A DNA stretch of 9,964 bases, from contig JAHFQD010000040.1 of NCBI GenBank assembly GCA_023266455.1, positions 1-9,964 of the forward strand. The letters run 5' to 3'. This DNA is from Candidatus Muproteobacteria bacterium. GTDB lineage: Bacteria; Pseudomonadota; Gammaproteobacteria; Acidiferrobacterales; Sulfurifustaceae. Below are positions 1-6,890 of this stretch, piece after piece; the first letter of the stretch is position 1; every line of letters begins with the position of its first letter. The translations under genes and the position numbers were made by a program. Below the pieces are notes generated by a model. The model ran no database searches. It had not been told where the DNA came from and saw only the letters and a program-made list of their open reading frames with translations.

Positions 1-396
1 CAGGTGCTCGATGATCGCGCGCGTGAATTATTGGCAGCGGTGGGATTGGAATCGTTCGCCGAGATGATGACGGTTGAACTGCCGTACGGTCGCAAGCGCG
101 CGCTGGAGCTTGCCACGACTTTGGCGTTGGAGCCGGCGTTAATGCTGCTCGATGAGCCGACGCAAGGAATGGGTCATGAAGACGTAGACCGCGTAAAAGA
201 TTTGATCAAAAAAGTTTCCGCCAATCGCACGGTGCTGATGGTGGAGCACAACATGCACGTTGTCGCCGGGCTGTCCGACACCATCACCGTGCTGGCGCGC
301 GGTGCGGTGCTGGCCGAAGGGCCATACGCCGAGGTGTCGAAGAATCCGCTAGTGGTCGAAGCGTATATGGGCGGCACTGCGGAGATGCCGTCATGA
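1..396 (+). CDS. livG: LivG-type ABC transporter ATP-binding protein, 3' end only
   Basis: The reading frame is open from base 1, so the gene begins outside the window and only its last ~131 codons are seen. The visible part is the second half of an ABC ATPase. It has a C-loop-like segment (ELPYGRKRALELA), Walker B with catalytic Glu (LMLLDEPTQGM), and the H-loop His (MVEHNMHVV), followed by the short C-terminal tail typical of LivG. The Walker A and Q-loop lie upstream and cannot be checked. The C-loop departs from the textbook LSGGQ form, which is usual for LivG proteins. LivG and LivF form the cytoplasmic ATPase dimer that drives LivHM-type importers of branched-chain amino acids and related carboxylates. 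The stop overlaps the next start (ATGA at 393-396), indicating translational coupling. Family assignment is firm; the substrate is not known. Confidence 0.93.
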   Translation, partial: QVLDDRARELLAAVGLESFAEMMTVELPYGRKRALELATTLALEPALMLLDEPTQGMGHEDVDRVKDLIKKVSANRTVLMVEHNMHVVAGLSDTITVLARGAVLAEGPYAEVSKNPLVVEAYMGGTAEMPS

Positions 397-1100
397 GCGC
401 GGCCGAATATCTGCGTGTCAGCGGGCTGCACGCGTTTTATGGTGAATCACATATTCTGCACGGTGTGGATTTCACGGTGAACCGCGGCGAGTGTGTCAGT
501 CTCTTGGGCCGCAACGGCGCTGGTCGCACGACGACGCTCAAAGCCATCATCGGTCTAGTCGGCAAGCGTAGCGGTTCTGTCATGGTCAACGGTCGCGAGG
601 TCGTCGATTGGGCATCGCATAAGATCGCTCGTCTCGGCGTCGGGTATTGCCCCGAAGAGCGGGGTATCTACGCCAGTCTGACGGCGGAAGAAAATTTGTT
701 GTTGCCGCCGCAAGTCGCCAGCGGCGGCATGTCGCTCGAGGAGATTTACCAGATGTTCCCGAATTTGCAGGAGCGGCGCGCCAGTCAGGGTACGCGCTTG
801 TCTGGCGGCGAGCAGCAAATGCTGGCGCTGGCGCGTGTGTTGCGTACGGGCGCGCGCCTGTTGTTGTTGGACGAAATCTCCGAAGGGCTCGCGCCGGTGA
901 TCGTGCAAAAGCTCGGCGAGGTCGTGCGGCAATTGAAGGAAAAAGGGTTTACCATCGTCTTGGTCGAGCAGAATTTTCGTTTCGCAGCGCCGCTAGCCGA
1001 TCGGTTGTATGTCATCGAACATGGGCGCGTCGCGGCGGAAATTCGCCAGGCGGAATTGCGGCAAAAACAGGACGTACTGCACCAATATCTCGGTATCTAG
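393..1100 (+). CDS. livF: LivF-type ABC transporter ATP-binding protein with Arg in Walker A
   Basis: This is a complete 235-residue ABC ATPase, the normal length for LivF, and the second nucleotide-binding subunit of the HAAT importer. Walker A is at residues 39-48 and reads GRNGAGRTTT, so the usual Lys is Arg45 (codon 525-527). The remaining motifs are a Q-loop-region PEERGIYASLT, the signature LSGGEQQMLALARVL, Walker B LLLLDEISEG, and a switch region VLVEQNFRF with Gln instead of His, which is normal for LivF. The start overlaps the livG stop by 4 nt, and the stop (TAG 1098-1100) is followed directly by the ribosome binding site of the binding-protein gene. The Lys-to-Arg change may be shared by a LivF subclade (from memory), so it need not mean loss of function. 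Confidence 0.95.
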   Translation: MSAAEYLRVSGLHAFYGESHILHGVDFTVNRGECVSLLGRNGAGRTTTLKAIIGLVGKRSGSVMVNGREVVDWASHKIARLGVGYCPEERGIYASLTAEENLLLPPQVASGGMSLEEIYQMFPNLQERRASQGTRLSGGEQQMLALARVLRTGARLLLLDEISEGLAPVIVQKLGEVVRQLKEKGFTIVLVEQNFRFAAPLADRLYVIEHGRVAAEIRQAELRQKQDVLHQYLGI

Positions 1101-1112
1101 AAGGAGTCATTC

Positions 1113-2327
1113 ATGAAGCGCAGATTATGTTGTGCATTGTCTCTCGCGGTTCTCGTATCGGTTTCGGCCTCGGCCGCGGCGCCGAAAATTTCCGGCGGTG
1201 TGGTGAAGATCGGCGTGTTGACCGACATGTCCGGCTTGTATTCGGATCTCGGCGGACAAGGTTCCGTAACCGGCGCGCAAATGGCGGTGGAAGATTTCAA
1301 GGCCCAATACAAACCGAGCTTCAAGATCGACGTCGTCTACGCCGACCACCAAAATAAAGCCGACATCGGTTCGAATAAAGTCCGCGAATGGTACGACCGC
1401 GAAGATGTCGACATGGTGACCGACGTGTTGAACTCCGCCGTCGCGATCGCCGTCGCCAAGGTGACGGCCGAAAAGAAACGCATCCTCATCGACATCGGCG
1501 CCGGTTCGACGCGCTTGACCAACGAAGATTGCACGCCCTACAGCATCCATTACGCTTACGACACCTACGCGCTCGCCAGCGGCACTGCCAAGGCGATCGT
1601 GAAGCAAGGCGGCGATTCTTGGTTCTTTCTAACCGCGGATTACGCCTTCGGTCATTCGCTGGAGAAAGATTCGTCCGACATCGTCAAAGCCAACGGTGGC
1701 AAGGTGCTGGGCACGGTACGTCATCCGCTGAATGCGTCCGATTTCTCGTCGTTCCTGCTGCAAGCGCAATCGTCGAAAGCCAAGATCATCGGCTTGGCGA
1801 ACGCTGGCGGCGACACTATCAACGCCATTAAGGCGGCGGCGGAATTCGGCATCACCAAAAATCAAAGCCTCGCCGGATTGCTGGTGTTCATCACTGACGT
1901 GCATTCGCTGGGTCTGCAATTGACCCAAGGTATGATGCTCACCGACGGTTGGTATTGGGACTACAGCGACGAAACGCGCAAGTTCGGCAAGCGCTATTTC
2001 GACAAGATGAAGAAGATGCCGAGCATGGTGCACGCCGGCACGTATTCCGCCACCTTCAATTATCTCAAGGCAGTGCAAGCCGCCGGCACCGACGACGCCG
2101 ACGCGGTAATGAAGCAACTCAAATCCATGACCATCAACGACATGTTCGCCAAAGGCGGCAAGATCCGCGAAGACGGCCGCATGGTGCATGACATGTATTT
2201 GATGCAGGTGAAAAAACCGGAAGAGTCGAAATATCCGTGGGACTATTACAACGTTAAAGCGGTGATCTCGGGCGACGACGCGTATCAGCCGTTGAGTTTG
2301 AGTCGGTGTCCGTTGGTGAAGAAATAA
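1113..2327 (+). CDS. livK: Periplasmic substrate-binding protein of a branched-chain amino acid-type ABC transporter
   Basis: This 404-residue protein belongs to the Leu/Ile/Val-binding family (periplasmic binding protein type I, Peripla_BP_6 fold). Residues 1 to ~23 form a Sec signal peptide: a KRR start, a hydrophobic core, then SASAAA before the mature KISGGVVKIGVLTDMSG strand. The opening 'KIGVLTDMSGLYSDLGGQGS' and the 'ADHQNKADIG' segment are characteristic. The protein would capture substrate in the periplasm and deliver it to LivHM. A strong Shine-Dalgarno (AAGGAG, 1101-1106) lies 6 nt before the ATG. The C terminus (YPWDYYNV...CPLVKK) resembles, from memory, a proteobacterial subgroup that includes binding proteins for aromatic acids. 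The ligand may therefore not be an amino acid, and the symbol livK denotes the family only. The gene sits between the ATPase and permease genes. Confidence 0.93.
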   Translation: MKRRLCCALSLAVLVSVSASAAAPKISGGVVKIGVLTDMSGLYSDLGGQGSVTGAQMAVEDFKAQYKPSFKIDVVYADHQNKADIGSNKVREWYDREDVDMVTDVLNSAVAIAVAKVTAEKKRILIDIGAGSTRLTNEDCTPYSIHYAYDTYALASGTAKAIVKQGGDSWFFLTADYAFGHSLEKDSSDIVKANGGKVLGTVRHPLNASDFSSFLLQAQSSKAKIIGLANAGGDTINAIKAAAEFGITKNQSLAGLLVFITDVHSLGLQLTQGMMLTDGWYWDYSDETRKFGKRYFDKMKKMPSMVHAGTYSATFNYLKAVQAAGTDDADAVMKQLKSMTINDMFAKGGKIREDGRMVHDMYLMQVKKPEESKYPWDYYNVKAVISGDDAYQPLSLSRCPLVKK

Positions 2328-2340
2328 GTCGTCGATAAAT

Positions 2341-2368
2341 GTTCAATCACGCGCTAGCGTCGTTGAAC
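2341..2368. repeat. Inverted repeat just after the binding-protein stop
   Basis: GTTCAA (2341-2346) is repeated in reverse complement as TTGAAC (2363-2368). Nested inside is the perfect palindrome CGCTAGCG (2352-2359). The transcript could fold into a two-part hairpin 13 nt after the binding-protein stop codon. No T-run follows, so it is not a classical terminator. It could stabilise the 3' end of the livGFK transcript. That role is inference. Confidence 0.4.
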
Positions 2369-2454
2369 TCCCTCCCCTTGAAGGGGAGGGATGGGTTGGG
2401 GATGGCGTCGATCCGCGCCATCCCCGTCCCTTCCTCCCCATCGATGGGGGAGGG
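2369..2454. repeat. Composite palindromic (REP/MITE-like) element between binding-protein gene and livH
   Basis: Three palindromes lie in tandem. The first is CCCTCCCCTT (2370-2379) with AAGGGGAGGG (2381-2390). The second is GGGGATGGCG (2398-2407) with CGCCATCCCC (2416-2425), both arms 10 of 10. The third is CCCCATCGATGGGG (2436-2449) with flanking CCT/AGG. The outer arms also pair with each other: CCCTCCCC at the left end matches GGGGGAGGG at the right end. AAGGGGAGG (2381-2389) pairs with CCTCCCC (2433-2439), continuing into the central hairpin with a few bulges. The whole element can thus form one long stem. This layout is typical of mobile palindromic repeats scattered in proteobacterial intergenic regions. 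One copy only is seen here, so repetitiveness is inferred. Confidence 0.65.
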
Positions 2455-2460
2455 TTTTTT
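2433..2460 (+). terminator. Terminator-like hairpin plus T6 inside the liv operon
   Basis: The last palindrome of the composite element pairs CCTCCCCAT with ATGGGG(G)AGG around a central CG, with one bulged G. It is followed by GTTTTTT (T-run 2455-2460). This is the shape of an intrinsic terminator for the + strand, placed 18 nt before the livH start. Full termination would silence livHM, so partial termination is more likely. That would leave more binding protein than membrane subunits. The tight 4-bp palindromic centre makes the real loop ambiguous. Confidence 0.4.
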
Positions 2461-2477
2461 CTCCTGAGAGCCGCCCT

Positions 2478-3368
2478 ATGACCGAAATCTTCGGCGTCTC
2501 TACCCAAGCGCTCCTCGGTCAACTCGTTCTCGGCCTGGTTAACGGCTCTTTCTACGCTTTGCTGAGTCTCGGTCTCGCCGTCATCTTCGGCATGTTGAAC
2601 ATCATCAACTTTGCGCACGGCGCGTTTTACATGATCGGCGCGGTGATGACGTGGATGGCGCTCAACTATTTCGGTATTTCATATTGGTGGTCGTTGGCGT
2701 TGGTGCCCCTCGTCGTCGGCGTCGTCGCCGTCGTCATCGAGCGCGCGTTGCTGCAATGGCTGTATAAACTCGATCCGCTTTACGGTTTATTGCTGACGTT
2801 CGGATTGGCGTTGATTTTCGAAGGCGTGTTTCGCAACGCCTATGGCGTATCCGGACTGCCTTACTCGATTCCCGAACAATTTTCGGAGCCGCTTAATCTC
2901 GGCTTCATGTTGTTACCGAAGTACCGTGCTTGGGTCATTCTTGTCTCGCTCGTCGTGTGCTTCGCGACCTGGTTCCTGATCGAGAAAACGCGTCTCGGCG
3001 CCACGCTGCGCGCCGCCACCGAGAACGCGAAGTTGACGCAGGCCTTCGGCATCAATGTGCCCTTGCTCGTTATGCTTACTTATGGATTCGGCATCGCGCT
3101 CGCGGCGTTCGCCGGTGTGTTGGCCGCGCCGACCAAACAAATCAGTCCGCTCATGGGTTCGAATTTAATCATCGGCGTGTTCGCCGTGGTTGTGATCGGC
3201 GGCATGGGTTCGATTCTCGGCGCCATCGTCACTGGACTGGCGCTCGGCGTCATCGAAGGGTTGACGCGCGTGTTCTACCCCGAGGCCTCTGCGACCGTGG
3301 TGTTCATCATCATGGCGCTGGTACTACTGGTGCGGCCCGCCGGCTTGTTCGGTAAACGGGAATCATGA
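2478..3368 (+). CDS. livH: LivH-type ABC transporter permease
   Basis: This 296-residue hydrophobic integral membrane protein of the HAAT permease family is one of two transmembrane subunits forming the import channel. The N-terminal LVNGSFYALLSLGLAVIFGML and NFAHGAFYMIGA segments are LivH hallmarks. The cytoplasmic coupling loop RLGATLRAATENAKLTQAFGI (about residues 172-192) contacts the ATPases, and the C terminus VLLVRPAGLFGKRES is standard. ATG 2478 is chosen because it begins the conserved family N terminus and has GAGAG (2466-2470) 7 nt upstream. A longer in-frame start at 2391 would translate the palindromic element. The stop overlaps the livM start (ATGA, 3365-3368). The spacing from the preceding gene (150 nt) is the only break in the operon. 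Confidence 0.94.
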   Translation: MTEIFGVSTQALLGQLVLGLVNGSFYALLSLGLAVIFGMLNIINFAHGAFYMIGAVMTWMALNYFGISYWWSLALVPLVVGVVAVVIERALLQWLYKLDPLYGLLLTFGLALIFEGVFRNAYGVSGLPYSIPEQFSEPLNLGFMLLPKYRAWVILVSLVVCFATWFLIEKTRLGATLRAATENAKLTQAFGINVPLLVMLTYGFGIALAAFAGVLAAPTKQISPLMGSNLIIGVFAVVVIGGMGSILGAIVTGLALGVIEGLTRVFYPEASATVVFIIMALVLLVRPAGLFGKRES

Positions 3369-4306
3369 CTAAGCGCCGCCTCGGCTACGGACTATTGATC
3401 GTGCTCGCCTTAGTCGCGCCATACGCCGGTTTGTATCCGGTGCTATTGATGAAAATATTATGCTTCGCGTTGTTCGCGTGCGCCTTCAATCTTTTATTGG
3501 GGTACACCGGATTGCTGTCGTTCGGCCATGCCGCGTTTTTCGGTATGGCGGGCTACGTCGCCGGCCACGGCATCAAAGTATGGGGATTACCACCGGAGAT
3601 CGGTTTACTGCTGGCGGCGTTGGCGGCGGCGGCGTTGGGCCTGGTGTTCGGTTGGCTTGCCATCCGTCGCGCTGGCATTTATTTCGCCATGATCACCTTG
3701 GCGTTAGCGCAAATGATGTATTTCTTTTTTCTGCAAGCGCCGTTCACCGGCGGCGAAGATGGTTTGCAAGACGTGCCGCGCGGAAAATTGTTGGGATTCA
3801 TCAATCTTGCTGACGATCTCAATCTTTACTATTTCGTATTGGCGATTTTTATTTTCGGTTTCTGGGCAATTTATCGCACGGTGCATTCGCCGTTTGGCCA
3901 TGTGCTCAAGGCCATCCGCGAAAACGAAGCGCGCGCGACGTCGTTGGGCTACGACGTCGATCGCTACAAGTTGTTGGCGTTCGTGCTTTCCGCCGGCCTC
4001 TCCGGCTTGGCGGGTGCGACGAAAACCTTGGTGTTTCGCTTCGCCACGCTGACGGACGCGCATTGGCACCAATCCGGCGAAGTCGTGCTGATGACCTTGT
4101 TGGGGGGCATGGGGACGTCGCTCGGCCCGGTCGTCGGCGCGGGCATTATCGTTACCTTACAAAACGAGCTGGCGGACAAAGTCGGTTCGCTGGTGTCGGT
4201 CATTATTGGCGCGTGTTTCGTGCTATGCGTGCTCGCGTTTCGGCGCGGCGTCGTGGGCGAAGCCGGTGCTTTGTACCGGAGAATTACCGGCGAGCGGCGT
4301 TCTTAA
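3365..4306 (+). CDS. livM: LivM-type ABC transporter permease
   Basis: This 313-residue membrane protein is the second permease subunit of the importer. It opens with a short basic N terminus (MTKRR) and a hydrophobic helix. The LivM signature CAFNLLLGYTGLLSFGHAAFFGMAGY follows at about residues 39-64. The EAA-like cytoplasmic loop SPFGHVLKAIRENEARATSLGYD is at about residues 177-199, and GEVVLMTLLGGMGTSLGPVVGA precedes the last helices. It pairs with LivH, and LivG/LivF bind the coupling loops. The start overlaps the livH stop by 4 nt, so the two are translated together. The C-terminal ~20 residues (RRGVVGEAGALYRRITGERRS) are hydrophilic and presumably cytoplasmic. No terminator-like hairpin follows the TAA at 4304-4306, so read-through into the methyltransferase gene 67 nt downstream is possible. 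Confidence 0.94.
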   Translation: MTKRRLGYGLLIVLALVAPYAGLYPVLLMKILCFALFACAFNLLLGYTGLLSFGHAAFFGMAGYVAGHGIKVWGLPPEIGLLLAALAAAALGLVFGWLAIRRAGIYFAMITLALAQMMYFFFLQAPFTGGEDGLQDVPRGKLLGFINLADDLNLYYFVLAIFIFGFWAIYRTVHSPFGHVLKAIRENEARATSLGYDVDRYKLLAFVLSAGLSGLAGATKTLVFRFATLTDAHWHQSGEVVLMTLLGGMGTSLGPVVGAGIIVTLQNELADKVGSLVSVIIGACFVLCVLAFRRGVVGEAGALYRRITGERRS

Positions 4307-4373
4307 AGAAGCCGTCGACGCCAACGTCGAACGCGGGCTATGCTGCCGCTGACCATTGCCAAGGAGAGACGGT

Positions 4374-5285
4374 ATGTATCACGGGTTTCCGACGGATATG
4401 CTGTCGTTGCTGCGCTGCCCGGTTGACGCTGGCGCGTTACGCGTCATGGAAGAATCTGCTCACCAACAATATTTGCTGCAAGCTGAACTGGCGTGCCAAG
4501 ACTGCCAAGCGCGCTATCCGGTCGAAAACGGCATCGTGCGCTTATTCGACGCCGCGACACTCGACAGTACTAGCCAACACGAACACCCCCAGCGCGATCA
4601 CGGCGCGGCCAAAGACAATTTTAAGTGGGAGTCGTCGGCCATGAGTCGAATGGAAATTATTCCAATGCTGAAGTCGATGACGCCGCTGTCAGGCGCGACG
4701 GTGTTGGAGTTGGGTTGCGGCAAAGGCCGTTTCACGACGCTCATGGCGCAAAATCGAGCGACGATTATCGCATTGGATTTTTCGCTGGCGGTGCTGCAGC
4801 GATTGGCCACGCGCATACAACCGCATTGGCGTATCGGACTGGTGCAGGCGGATTGCACCAAGCCGGTGGCTGCGCCGCGCCGTTTCGATCGTGTGTTGTC
4901 GACGTTGGTATCGAACTTGCCGACCGCGCAACACCGCCGTGCGATGTTCCAGGTTGTTGCGCAAGCGTTAAAGCACGACGGTAAATTCATTTTTGGCGCG
5001 CATCATCATGGTTTGCGCGAACGACTGCGCAAGGTGCCGCAAGCCGGGCAGTATGCGGACAGCGGTATTTTTCGATATCTCTTTCGACGCCGCGAAATCG
5101 TCGCCGAGTGTGCGCCGCGCTTCGGGCGTGTCCGTTGCCGGCCGATTCAAGTATTACTGCCGATGACGAATCGACTCGGCATTGACAGCGTGACCTTGTC
5201 GCGCCTGGCGGAGCGAGTGCCATTGGTTAATCAATGCGGCGAATTGTTGATGGACATAGCGGAGAAGCCGCGCGCTGACGTCTGA
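4374..5285 (+). CDS. Trm112-like zinc ribbon fused to a class I SAM-dependent methyltransferase
   Basis: This 303-residue protein has two parts. Residues ~10-58 look like a Trm112/UPF0434-type zinc ribbon: LLRCPVD (Cys15), then ACQDCQARYPVENGIVRLF (Cys41, Cys44). The fourth ligand position, often Cys, is Asp18. Residues ~100-225 form a Rossmann methyltransferase: motif I VLELGCGKGRF (110-120) for SAM binding, acidic residue Asp135 after beta-2 (IIALDFS), and the motif region LVQADCTKPV. The C-terminal ~80 residues are basic and variable. ATG 4374 is chosen over an in-frame TTG at 4356 because AAGGAGAG (4361-4368) sits 5 nt before it. The substrate is unknown; small molecules (e.g. quinone-, lipid- or sugar-linked) or macromolecules are all possible. 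It lies 67 nt after livM and 9 nt before the broken SDR gene, so co-transcription is plausible. Confidence 0.82.
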   Translation: MYHGFPTDMLSLLRCPVDAGALRVMEESAHQQYLLQAELACQDCQARYPVENGIVRLFDAATLDSTSQHEHPQRDHGAAKDNFKWESSAMSRMEIIPMLKSMTPLSGATVLELGCGKGRFTTLMAQNRATIIALDFSLAVLQRLATRIQPHWRIGLVQADCTKPVAAPRRFDRVLSTLVSNLPTAQHRRAMFQVVAQALKHDGKFIFGAHHHGLRERLRKVPQAGQYADSGIFRYLFRRREIVAECAPRFGRVRCRPIQVLLPMTNRLGIDSVTLSRLAERVPLVNQCGELLMDIAEKPRADV

Positions 5286-5294
5286 TGAAATTTT

Positions 5295-6036
5295 ATGACA
5301 ACGGAAAATAAACTAGACGGAAAGGTCGCCGTGGTGACCGGCGCGGCGAGCGGCATCGGCCGCGCGCGTCGCGATTTCGGATGTTTCCGAAACCGGTGCC
5401 GAACTCGCACGCGAACTCGGTGGCTTATTCGTACGCGGCGATTTAAGCCAGCGCGCCGATTGTCGTCGGATCGTCGACGAAACTGTAAAACGTTTCGATA
5501 CCTTACACATATTGGTGAATAACGCTGGGTTCCAGCACATCTCGCCGATTGAGGAGTTTCCCGAGGATGTTTGGGAAAAGATGATCGCGGTCATGTTAAC
5601 CGCGCCGTTTTTGCTGACGCGCTATGCCTGGCCCATCATGAAGCGGCAGCGCTGGGGGCGCATCGTCAACATCAATTCGGTCCATGGCTTGATTGCATCA
5701 CCGCACAAAGCGGCCTATGTCTCGGCGAAACACGGCTTGATCGGGTTTACCCGCACCGCGGCGCTGGAAGGCGGCGAGTTCGGCATCACGGCGAACGCGA
5801 TTTGTCCCGCTTACGTCCGCACGCCCTTGGTGGACAACCAGATCGCCGATCAAGCGCGATTGAAGAATATTTCGCCGCAACACGTCATCGAAAAAATCAT
5901 GTTGGAACCCGCGGCGATCAAGCGTTTGATCGAACCGTCGGAGGTCGCCGACTTCGTTGCGTTTATTTGCAGTCCGACCGGCGACGTTATTACTGGCGCG
6001 ACCCTAGAAATGGATTTGGGCTGGACTGCGCGTTGA
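5295..6036 (+). pseudogene. bdhA: 3-hydroxybutyrate dehydrogenase-like SDR, frameshifted by a probable ~29-nt deletion
   Basis: The product would be a short-chain dehydrogenase/reductase oxidising D-3-hydroxybutyrate to acetoacetate with NAD+. The first 24 codons read [15 protein letters not shown], the NAD-binding glycine motif. The frame then shifts, and from about 5370 the next frame continues [13 protein letters not shown]..., NNAG (5518-5529), catalytic Ser (5677-5679) in NINSVHG, and Tyr/Lys in YVSAK (5716-5730), ending DLGWTAR at 6036. SDRs normally have about 10 residues (helix A) between GIGRA and the next strand; these are absent. The frame change (0 to +1) fits loss of 3n+2 bases, e.g. 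29, probably within the GCGCGC run at 5361-5370. The second half ([26 protein letters not shown]) is clearly BDH-like. An internal TTG/GTG start near 5512 would give a protein without a cofactor site, so the gene is judged non-functional unless the assembly is wrong. Confidence 0.82.
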
Positions 6037-6205
6037 TCGTTTTTTCTCCTTCGATGAGCCACTGAGAGCGGAGCGTTGGCGTAGAGCCATTGTGGCGTTT
6101 TTCAATCGCAGGGCGATCGCGGGTCTGCCGCAGGTGAATACGCCACGAGGCGGAAGGTGCGAGGGAGACTGGGAAGACCCGTCGCGTTTACGAAGGGTCG
6201 CGGCA

Positions 6206-6345
6206 CCCGGTTATATTCCGATGGATTCGCCCATCGTATCGTCAATCCGAGCTTCATCGACCTCGTTATCATCGAAGTGCAGAGCGGCGAGTATCTCGGC
6301 AAGGACGATATCGTCCGTTTCGAAGACTGTTACGGCCGGGTTTAA
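6206..6345 (+). pseudogene. manC: C-terminal remnant of mannose-1-phosphate guanylyltransferase / mannose-6-phosphate isomerase
   Basis: The last ~40 codons, ending at TAA 6343-6345, read GFAHRIVNP, then DLVIIEVQSGEYLGKDDIV, then RFEDCYGRV. This is the characteristic end of the cupin-type isomerase domain of ManC/AlgA/CpsB enzymes of GDP-mannose synthesis. Just upstream, another frame gives GYIPM (6211-6225), which would join on if one G were restored near 6225 (YIPMGFAHR). This implies a 1-nt deletion. Nothing recognisable of the remaining ~430 residues precedes it, and 6037-6205 shows no match in any frame that I can identify. It is therefore a relic of a mostly deleted gene. Recognition of the tail is confident; the exact upstream edge is not. 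Confidence 0.75.
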
Positions 6346-6456
6346 GCGCGGTTCTGTCCGGGACTAGGCGTTAATGGCGCTGATGATTATGATATTTGTG
6401 CGGCTGTACCCTGTATGGCTGGCGGCGCGTGCGAATACCCCTTTGCGCGCGTGACG

Positions 6457-6482
6457 CAGTGGGTCGATGGATCGACCCGCTG
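6457..6482. repeat. Perfect 8-bp inverted repeat extended to a 12-bp imperfect hairpin
   Basis: GGGTCGAT (6461-6468) and ATCGACCC (6471-6478) flank GG. The pairing extends outward through a T·G pair and CAG/CTG (6457-6459 with 6480-6482). On the + strand the stem is followed by TCTTTAAT, a weak T-rich stretch. It could therefore be a poor terminator for whatever transcription enters from the bdh/manC side, or a protein-binding palindrome. No adjacent gene start argues for an operator. Confidence 0.4.
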
Positions 6483-6759
6483 TCTTTAATGGTCGCCCTC
6501 CAATCCTGCATTGACTGTCTCCAATCAGAAACACATTTCCACGCACGCATAATTTTTTCTGCATTAATAACAGCGATGAATCCGAAGCCAGCACGTCCAA
6601 TCATCTGTTCGGCGGAGATGAAATCAGGTAGATGACTGCAATACTCACAGGCGAGAAACTGATTGTCGTTTCGTATATCCATCCAATGGATCGCTCATAT
6701 TTCTATTCACCATTTTTTCCCAATCCTCGATTCTTTGTCGTTATCTAGTCGTCAACGCT

Positions 6760-6784
6760 TCGCTTTCCCTGACTGAGGGAGCGA
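6760..6784. repeat. Hairpin-forming inverted repeat
   Basis: TCGCT (6760-6764) pairs with AGCGA (6780-6784), and CCCT (6767-6770) with AGGG (6776-6779). There is a TT bulge and a 5-nt loop (GACTG). No T-run follows on either strand, so a terminator is unlikely. Its role is unknown. Confidence 0.3.
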
Positions 6785-6890
6785 TCGGTTGGATAGTTAA
6801 TCTCGCAAACCAAGAGTTTTTTTCGGTTGTCGCTCATCCTCTTGCTGTCAATCAGTTAATCCCCCGATTATCCGCGCGGCATCTCGCTAA

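Larger units (their letters stand above)
6346..6890. other. Non-coding, relatively A+T-rich stretch with no identifiable gene
   Basis: No convincing gene is seen between the manC remnant and the rsb promoter region. Base composition is visibly lower in G+C than in the flanking genes, especially 6530-6740. The longest open frame is on the - strand (6682 to 6371, 103 codons). Its first ~70 residues look protein-like (SAEQMIGRAGFGFIAVINAE), but the rest is Arg/His-rich, no Shine-Dalgarno precedes it, and I recognise no family. It could be a decayed small gene. Two palindromes are listed separately. The stretch may be a scar of insertion or deletion that also truncated manC. Confidence 0.5.

Noticed and set aside
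1125..2189. Minus-strand frames (160 and 186 codons) opposite the binding-protein gene
   Set aside because: They are shadow frames rich in Arg/His/Gly/Val opposite a clear periplasmic binding protein with signal peptide.
2391..2477. Upstream in-frame start for livH
   Set aside because: It would translate the palindromic element into a non-family Gly/Trp/Arg/Ser/Pro-rich leader. ATG 2478 begins the conserved LivH N terminus.
4356..4373. TTG start for the methyltransferase, six codons upstream of ATG 4374
   Set aside because: The TTG codons overlap the AAGGAGAG ribosome binding site that serves ATG 4374.
6092..6367. Plus-strand open frame of 91 codons as a gene
   Set aside because: Only its short GYIPM stretch makes sense, as part of the manC relic. 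The rest is Arg/Ser-rich without family features or a ribosome binding site.
6396..6635. Plus-strand open frame of 79 codons as a gene
   Set aside because: It has no Shine-Dalgarno and no recognisable domain, lies opposite another frame, and crosses a palindrome.
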